The position numbers were made by a program, and so were the translations under genes. Positions 57,951-64,000 of a stretch of DNA of 64,000 nucleotides are shown piece by piece (the stretch's first letter is position 1; each line of letters starts with the position of its first letter). The DNA lies in the NCBI GenBank assembly GCA_964059195.1, contig CAXKWD010000007.1, positions 23,075,023 to 23,139,022 on the forward strand. The letters are read 5' to 3'. The stretch comes from Ectobius pallidus (lineage: Eukaryota > Arthropoda > Insecta > Blattodea > Ectobiidae). The notes beneath the pieces were generated by a model, which ran no database searches, was not told where the DNA came from, and saw nothing but the letters and a program-made list of their open reading frames with translations.

Positions 57951-59015
57951 TAGTCCATGTGCCAGACCCCCAAAATTGACCATGTCATTATAATTCGGGG
58001 GGACTGAATGAAACTTATACCACACGTTCCTGGGGTCATGTGGAGCAAAAAAGTCGGGGGGGCCATCATGAGGAGGTAGCTTTCAAAAATGGCGGCCATT
58101 CAAAATGGCGGACGCTTGTGAATCTTTAAATTCAAATATCGCGGGACTGGGTTCATCAATCTTGAATTTTGTTTTTTAAAAATGTAGGTTATTCTTCTGG
58201 CTACATGTTTGTTCAACATGTATGTGGCCAAAAAAAACAGTATTTATTGGTCAAAACTCTAAAAATCGGAAAAATAGATTTTTTGACATTTACGTTTTGC
58301 GGTTTATTACTCTAACCGTTGGGTATATCGAAAAAGTGTCTGAAACAAAAGTTGTAGAGACACATCTCACCTTTAAAACGCAAAAATGAAATCGAAGATC
58401 GGATCAATAGAATCCGAGATATCCAGATTCAAAGCGGGCGGAGCGGGGTTGAGCGTGTTGACCGAGCGCTCGGTGCAGCCTAGCGAGAGGCGAGACTTAG
58501 CGTAAAATCCTGCACTTTATTTATTTTTAACCTTAGTAATTGCTTTATTACTAGATAAATTTACATTACCTACTAATGTGCACTATTTTTAACATGATTA
58601 TTAAACACTTACTCATAAATACAATTAACAATTATATCATTTATCTGGGAAATGGACATCAACAGTTACCAACTCATATAATATACTGTCAAGGCTTTTA
58701 TCTTCGATTTTTAAGATGAAATCGTTAAAGGAACTTCAAATAGTCGAAATAATTAAAAAAAGGAAAAAAAGTATTACAATTTAGGTATGTTTCAGAGACT
58801 TTTAACAATACTTTCAGAAATGAACACAGGACGTAAGCAACTAAGAAATAAAAATTCCTATAAAATGCCTTATAGCCTATAATATTATGAACAATCTTGA
58901 AATAAGTCTTCTTCACAAGAATCACTGTAATCAGTTATTATAATTGCACTCTTCCTCATCTGCTGTTGCTTTGGTACACCCCTAGCACCCACAGATCTCG
59001 GTGCATCGGATTTGA
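57951..59015 (+). repeat. Left terminal inverted repeat
   Basis: Pairs with 61045-62040. Its inner 90 bp or so (gctgttgctttggtacaccc onward) are an inverted copy of the 3' coding end of the transposon gene. A 62-bp block (aaatacaattaacaattata ...) at 58614-58675 recurs in diverged form at about 59020-59085. Confidence 0.8.
58087..58112 (+). promoter_or_regulatory. Paired YY1/Pho-like motifs in the left arm
   Basis: aaatggcggcc and aaaatggcggac lie 15 bp apart, matching the AANATGGCGGC core bound by YY1 and its fly homologue Pho. The complement lies at 61885-61910 in the right arm. Functional use is inference. Confidence 0.4.
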
Positions 59016-59424
59016 GTAATAAATACAATTAACAATTATACAGTTTACCTGGGAAATGAACATCACTAATTATGAACTATACATCCCTTAACTCTGTACT
59101 TCAAGATGAACATGTTCAAGCCACTCTACTTGATACATCTTCTTACAAGTAATGAAGAAATGCTGTCCTTTCGGATGAAATATATCGCCATAGTGGAGCT
59201 ACTTTCCGTTTTTCTTCGGACTAATCGAGAAGGATTTTTTTTCTGTTTTTAACTGCTCTTGAAAAAATTGTGCCTTGAAGTTTTGCGCTGGATAGAGTGA
59301 ACTACTCACATTATCTATCAAAACACTTTCTTGAATTATCTAAACTAGAAGGAGAGCCCATATGTTGACCAATATTATGTAGAAGGAGGTTTTCAGTACA
59401 AATAAGAAGCAACAACCCATTTTC

Positions 59425-61135
59425 TAGAATTCCAGTGGACCAAGCCATCAAAGAGACTGTAAACAAAGACACCCAAACTCCTGAAGGTACTAAGGATTTC
59501 AGTCTGAAAAAGTAGGCTGTAGTACGGAAATATGTTAATGCTGAGTACAGAGCTAAAGAACCTCCTCAGCATTCTATCATCCAGCGAAACAGATCAGTGC
59601 CACCCTGACCTCCAAAGCCCAAGGACACTTAGAGATGAGAAAGACGTGACAACCCTCACTGACCTTCTAGCCGAGTGGACGAACCCCTTCGATCCCAACC
59701 CTTAAGATATTGTACATTTGCCTACTGGAATATATGTTGATGAATCAACAGCTTCTGATCACATTGATTCGGAAAACAAGGGGAAAATAGCTTATTAAGA
59801 GTTCACGTTTCGGCTAGCTAAAGGAGAAGGGTTTCATAAACGTATTAAGAAAGTGGGTCTTAAGATTAGTAGACTAAAGAAGAGCAAAAAAAACCAAGGT
59901 TGGAAACAAAGAAGTAATCCTCCAGTGCAATCGAATTTTATTCCGCAAAATGACCTTTATTGCAGAAAACCCACAACTTGACATGATGGAAGGATTCAGA
60001 TATCTTCTGGCGCCGGCGAATATTAATGGGCCTTTGAAGAAGAGATACAAATCAGTGTTATCTAAATTTTTGGAAGTATACACCACCCCTGCCAGTCTGC
60101 CGGAAAAAGATTCGGCCTGCATCATTGATTCAATGGCCGTGCTTCAGTCCATCAAAGGATAACAAAAAAGTTTTACGAATTCTCAACGAATTTTCTCAAG
60201 CAGGTTTTTAATATAGGTCGGAGGGTTGACATATATTATTCAGAGGTTTCGATCAAATCTTTGGAGCGGGAAAAAAGCGGAATAGCTGAAGGTATCAAAT
60301 TTAGAGAAATCAAGGGTGGCCACAGAGTGGTTTGTTAGAGGACGCTTCTAAGGAACAGTTACGGCAAAAATATAATGATAAAATTCTTTTTTTGCAGTTT
60401 GTAAGAGGAGAAATTTGAAAACAAAATTGGAAACCTAGAAATCTTCGTAGTAGTTGGTGAGATCTGCTTCATGATCATTTAGGCCTATATTAGGAGCAAA
60501 AATGTTCCTGAGCTGTTCTGCACTCAAGAATAAGCTGATTCCAGAATGATGCTGCATGCAAGGAACGCCGCTACATCATCTGAATCAGTTCTTTGCTTTT
60601 CAATCAATACAGATGTATTAGTTTTGGCTGTAGGTTTTTGAAAAACCATAAAAAGCGAAAACTTCTGAATCGGGAAACAAACAAAACAGTTTTAACAGAT
60701 ATGCAAGTTTCGCAGATAGTATCTGCCTTAGGCGATTTAGCTGGACAGGGGAAAGTTAAAAGCTTTTGTGCAAAAAGGAACAAAGATTTATTGAAGCATT
60801 CAGGAAGTTAGGCAAAGATTGGATGATGTATAATGATGTTGATGACAGCAAAGAAGAATTTGTCTTCCAGTCGTATGCCCCCAAACGCAAGGTGAAATGA
60901 GCTGCGCTACCAGATGTTCAGAGGGCCAGATTGAGAGCTTCCAAATGTCTCTTTGTAAAGACACCTTGAGAAAACACAATAAACGTGCCAACTACCAGGC
61001 CAGAATTTTGATCAACTGTGCACCAGAAAGTTACTCGTGCTTAGCAACTCAAATCTGAATCATCGAGAGCTGTGGGTGCAAGGGGTTTGTTGAAGCAACG
61101 GCAGTTGAGGACGAGAGCAATAATTATAACACCTA
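59425..61135 (+). pseudogene. Decayed gene of the 4.09-kb transposon, XPG-like block and Cys-rich end
   Basis: Conserved blocks appear in order, in shifting frames: RIPVDQAIKETVNKD (59425), WTNPFDPN (about 59675), DIVHLPTGI (about 59708), IIDSMAVLQSI (about 60118), SIKSLEREKSGIAEGIKF (about 60250), KGGHRV, LFCTQE-stop-ADSRMMLHARNAA (about 60515-60572), NTDVLVLAVGF (about 60605), EAFRKLGKDW (about 60796), KRANYQARI (about 60978) and CGCKGF (about 61070). I recognise this order from large uncharacterised proteins repeated in many invertebrate genomes, whose intact forms end in a CxCxxxC Cys-rich segment. The acidic EADxR ... DTDVLVL block resembles the XPG/FEN I-region, and IIDSM resembles its N-region. 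In-frame stops (for example GAA to TAA in the EEAD motif) and several frameshifts make it a pseudogene. The last part lies within the right inverted repeat. Confidence 0.6.
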
Positions 61136-62040
61136 ACTTCAGTGATTCTAGTGAAAAAGACTTAATTCAACATTGTTAATAATATTGTATAAGGCATTTT
61201 ATGGGAATTTTTATTTCTTAGTTGCTTACCTCCTGTGTTCATTACTGAAAGTATTGTTAAAAGTCTCCGATACATACCTAAACTGTAATACTTTTTTCCT
61301 CTTTTAATTATTTCGACTATTTGAAGTTCCTTTAACGATTTCATCTTAAAAATCGGATATAAAAGCCTTGACACTATATTATATGAGAAAGTGTTTAATA
61401 ATCATGTTAAAAATAGTGCACATTAGTAGATAATGTAAATTTATCTAGTAATAAAGCAATTACTGAGGCTGAAAATAAATAAAGCGCAGGATTTTACGCC
61501 AAGTCTCGCCTCTCACTAGGCTGCACCGAGCGCTCGGTCAACATGCTCAACCCCGCTCCGCCCGCTTTGAATCTGGATATCTCGGATTCTATTGATCCGA
61601 TCTTCGATTTCATTTTTGCGTTTTAAAGTTGAGATGTGTCTCTACAACTTTTGTTTCATACACTTTTCCGATATACCCAACGGTTAGAGTAATAAAACGC
61701 AAAACGTAAATGTCAAAAAATCTATTTTTCCGATTTTTAGAATTTTGACCAATAAATATTGGTTTTTTGGCCACATACATATTGAACAAACATGTAGCCA
61801 GAAGAATAACCTACATTTTGAAAAAACAAAATTCAAGATTGATGAACCCAGTCCCGAGATATTTGAATTTAAAACTTCACAGTCGTCCGCCATTTTGAAT
61901 GGCCGCCATGTTTGAAAGCTACCTCCTCATGATGGCCCCCCCCCCGACTTTTTTGCTCCACATGACCCCAGGAACGTGTGGTATAAGTTTCATTCAGTCC
62001 CCCCAAATTATAATGACCGATGGGTCTGGCACATGGACTA
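61045..62040 (-). repeat. Right terminal inverted repeat
   Basis: Complement of 57951-59015 with scattered substitutions. It has a longer C-run at about 61939 and lacks the 62-bp block of the left arm. It carries the last roughly 30 codons of the transposon gene. Confidence 0.8.
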
Positions 62041-62157
62041 TAGGCCTGACTATTTACATACTACGTTTAAAAGTCGTGTTCTATTTAATCTTTCTAGATA
62101 TTCAATTCTTATTTATAAATTTCATTTTCATTGTGGGTTGTGTAGTTTTGTATAATA

Positions 62158-62350
62158 CTAGGAGGTGCCCGTGGCTTCGCCCACGATAATTCATTTAAAA
62201 ATATAAAAAATAAGAGTATAATAATTATTAAAGCATTATATTTATTAACACTTGCACGCGAATCATTCATAAACTAAGCCATTAATAATAATGAAACAGC
62301 TAAAATTCCGGCTTCAGAGTAGGCCTACATTCTACGATTAGAAAGCGCCC
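62158..62350 (-). mobile_element. Helitron-like 3' end, second family
   Basis: On the minus strand the hairpin cgtgggcgaagccacgggc is followed by CTAG at 62158-62161 and a T. The adjoining ataataattattaaagcatt and tatttattaacact resemble the 22933-24295 element. The 5' part was not found. Confidence 0.55.
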
Positions 62351-62354
62351 CCTG

Positions 62355-62920
62355 GGAAAACTATATCAGAATCGATTATGCAGTTCCAAAAGAACCTGTG
62401 AACACATAATACGTATAGTTTCTCAACTGTTTATTGACATGAATATGATGTGAATTTTATTTGATCAATTCAGTGTAATTTTCAGAAATTATATAATGTT
62501 TCAAGGGAAGGAATGGTTTGTTTGGCTTATTATTATCAGCGATATTTCAAGAGTTAAGCCATCAATATTTTATTGCTGGTGCCCCCGGCTTTGCCCGCCA
62601 TTATTCATTGACTCCAGGATTTTTAAGAAATTTACACTGGTAGATTATTAAAAATGTTTGTGGTTCAGAGCTATGAAAACTGTAAGTAAAAATAAAATTA
62701 GAATATTTGTTCATTGTGTTCTTTTCACTTAGGCCTTATATAATAATGAAACGGTTTTCCTAATTTTGTAGTCGTCATGAAAGTTTACACTGCGAGAGAC
62801 GAACATCGCCGAGTATACCCGATGTCTCACGAAGCGGGCGAGCGAGCAAGCACGCTATTTAGGGCCGTTGAATTGTATAAGAGTAAATTTAATTTTTTTA
62901 TATATCGTTTGACTTTACAA
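62355..62920. other. Unassigned sequence with a second Helitron-like hairpin
   Basis: At 62580-62605 ggtgcccccggctttgcccg resembles a Helitron terminal hairpin on the minus strand, but no CTRR follows. A CG-rich patch at 62790-62860 is unassigned. Confidence 0.4.
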
Positions 62921-62924
62921 CACT

Positions 62925-63080
62925 TAGTATTCGGGAGATCCCAGGTTCAAATCCCGTGGCCAGCCAATTTGACAAGGTTTTCTTTTAATGTTTTCCCCAG
63001 TCATAAAGGCAAATGCCGAATTGGATATTTACATACCATGCATCATCCTCAACGATCATCTTGTATCATATCCGTTTAAA
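62925..63080 (+). mobile_element. SINE fragment with tRNA-like B box
   Basis: gatcccaggttcaaatcccg is a good box B. It is followed by gccagccaatttgacaagg and a cccagtcataaaggcaaatg body, the arrangement of insect tRNA-SINEs with a gttttcccca segment. Box A is not clear. Confidence 0.5.
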
Positions 63081-63084
63081 TTAA

Positions 63085-64000
63085 TATCAGTTGAAATTTA
63101 CTTCATAAAATACGCCAATAATAAATACAATTGACAATCAATAGTACATGGCCTACCCTAATGAATAGACACAAATTCCGAACTCCTGATATATGGCCTC
63201 GCAGCTGAAAGGTGTATAAACACAGGTGAATTAAAAAAAAAGAACCATTTGTAATTGAGGCTACGACATATTTTATACTAATGTAAAGCAAATATATTTT
63301 AGATCTCAAACGTAAGGATACCTCAAAAAACAAAGTTGTGAGCATTAAGCGTATTTAAGTATTACACAAATTCCATTCTTGTTTATAATAACTGGTCTCG
63401 TATAAAGTATAAAACATTATATTTCTGTTTAACAAAGTACTGATGATGATGATGAGTGCATGAACAATAATTGTATTGCTACCGTATAGCACTGATTAAG
63501 ATTCTTAATACTATATGTTAGTGCTTCCTGTGGATATTTTAAATTATTATTTTTTTCTGTATAGTTTTACATAATTCATTAATTCAGTTCCATAAAATAA
63601 ACTTTCAAACTTCCGTTCGCATGATACAGAGTACTCCCACGGCCTTGATAGAGATTGTTCTTCGTATGTATACGTTTAATAATATTCCATTGAAATATAT
63701 TTCACTTCCTTCGTAGATAGGAATAATACGCTAGTTATCCAGTAGCAGCAGTGGCACAGGAATTAGGGCCCACAACCATCGACAGAGTTTCAACTGCACT
63801 TGATTGTGTACAAGGGCAGCTGAGCCTACTTAACAGTTGGAACTTAGTGGTTAAGTTTCTCATTATAGATAAAGTTCTTGTACAGTTATGACTAGTTCTT
63901 GTATCAGACTGAAACAGTTTACTTCGAAGTTTGTTTTCTTCCGAATGTGGAATAATTGTAATAGAGAATACTGTTCACTCTAATGGAGAGTATTTATGTC
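63085..64000. other. AT-rich sequence to the window end, nothing recognised
   Basis: A short gatgatgatgatg run at about 63442 is the only repeat. The minus-strand frame at 63103-63345 has no signature. Confidence 0.45.

Larger units (their letters stand above)
57951..62040 (+). mobile_element. 4.09-kb DNA transposon with about 1-kb terminal inverted repeats (Academ-like?)
   Basis: The outermost bases are tagtccatgtgccagaccc on the left and the complement gggtctggcacatggacta on the right, both followed outward by TAG (3-bp duplication, with TA as an alternative reading). The inverted arms run from 57951 to about 59015 and from about 61045 to 62040. They are clearly homologous throughout except for a block of about 62 bp present only on the left (58614-58675). 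Between them lies a decayed gene (59425-61135). Each arm carries a pair of AAATGGCGGC-like motifs. Long arms, a 3-bp duplication and an XPG-like domain would fit the Academ superfamily as I recall it. That name is an inference. Confidence 0.75.

Overview
This window looks like intergenic or intronic DNA from a large, repeat-rich animal genome, most probably an insect. A cockroach or other polyneopteran is my best guess. The basis is weak-to-moderate: AT-rich background, very frequent (TAA)n/(ATT)n microsatellites, an over-used palindrome TAGGCCTA, tRNA-derived SINEs, and decayed non-LTR retrotransposon tails of the kind common in such genomes. No complete host gene, no bacterial-type gene organisation, no rRNA and no CRISPR array can be supported. 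Nearly every recognisable feature is a mobile element or its debris.

Layout. 0-8 kb: an AT-rich repeat, a palindromic TA-flanked MITE (809-925), a retroposed insert with a 14-bp target duplication (1491-1788), two nested LINE 3' ends (2.1-3.0 kb), a tRNA-type SINE (3.4 kb), a fold-back mariner derivative with a transposase remnant (4766-5259) and a long inverted repeat (7118-7662). 8-13 kb: a SINE, then two head-to-tail Helitron-like elements (9483-10554, 10555-11583), a LINE reverse-transcriptase fragment and part of a third Helitron copy. 15-19 kb: a 246-bp tandem duplication, a tRNA-like sequence, a LINE remnant and a Helitron-like element. 20-24.3 kb: a tRNA-like repeat split by a hAT-type element that itself carries a second element, then a long SINE and a minus-strand Helitron with internal 310-bp repeats. 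26-29.3 kb: an ATCGAT cluster, an odd T-rich minisatellite and a Tc-type derivative. 31-42.3 kb: dispersed repeats, a minisatellite, a LINE-associated protein fragment and a large inverted repeat interrupted by a LINE. 45-50 kb: a LINE remnant, a hAT-type element with a second one inside its terminal repeat, and an uninterrupted inverted copy nearby. 51.9-52.6 kb: a Tc1-like element. 55-57.8 kb: SINEs, another 8-bp-TSD element and a Helitron fragment.

The most notable feature is a 4.09-kb DNA transposon at 57951-62040 with about 1-kb terminal inverted repeats and a decayed gene for a large protein. The protein has a conserved EADxR...DTDVLVL block that I read as possibly XPG/FEN-nuclease-like, and a Cys-rich C-terminus. 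I tentatively compare it with the Academ superfamily. The inverted repeats include the 3' end of the gene itself.

The genes do not form a pathway. They are independent, mostly dead selfish elements, and their nesting gives a relative insertion history.
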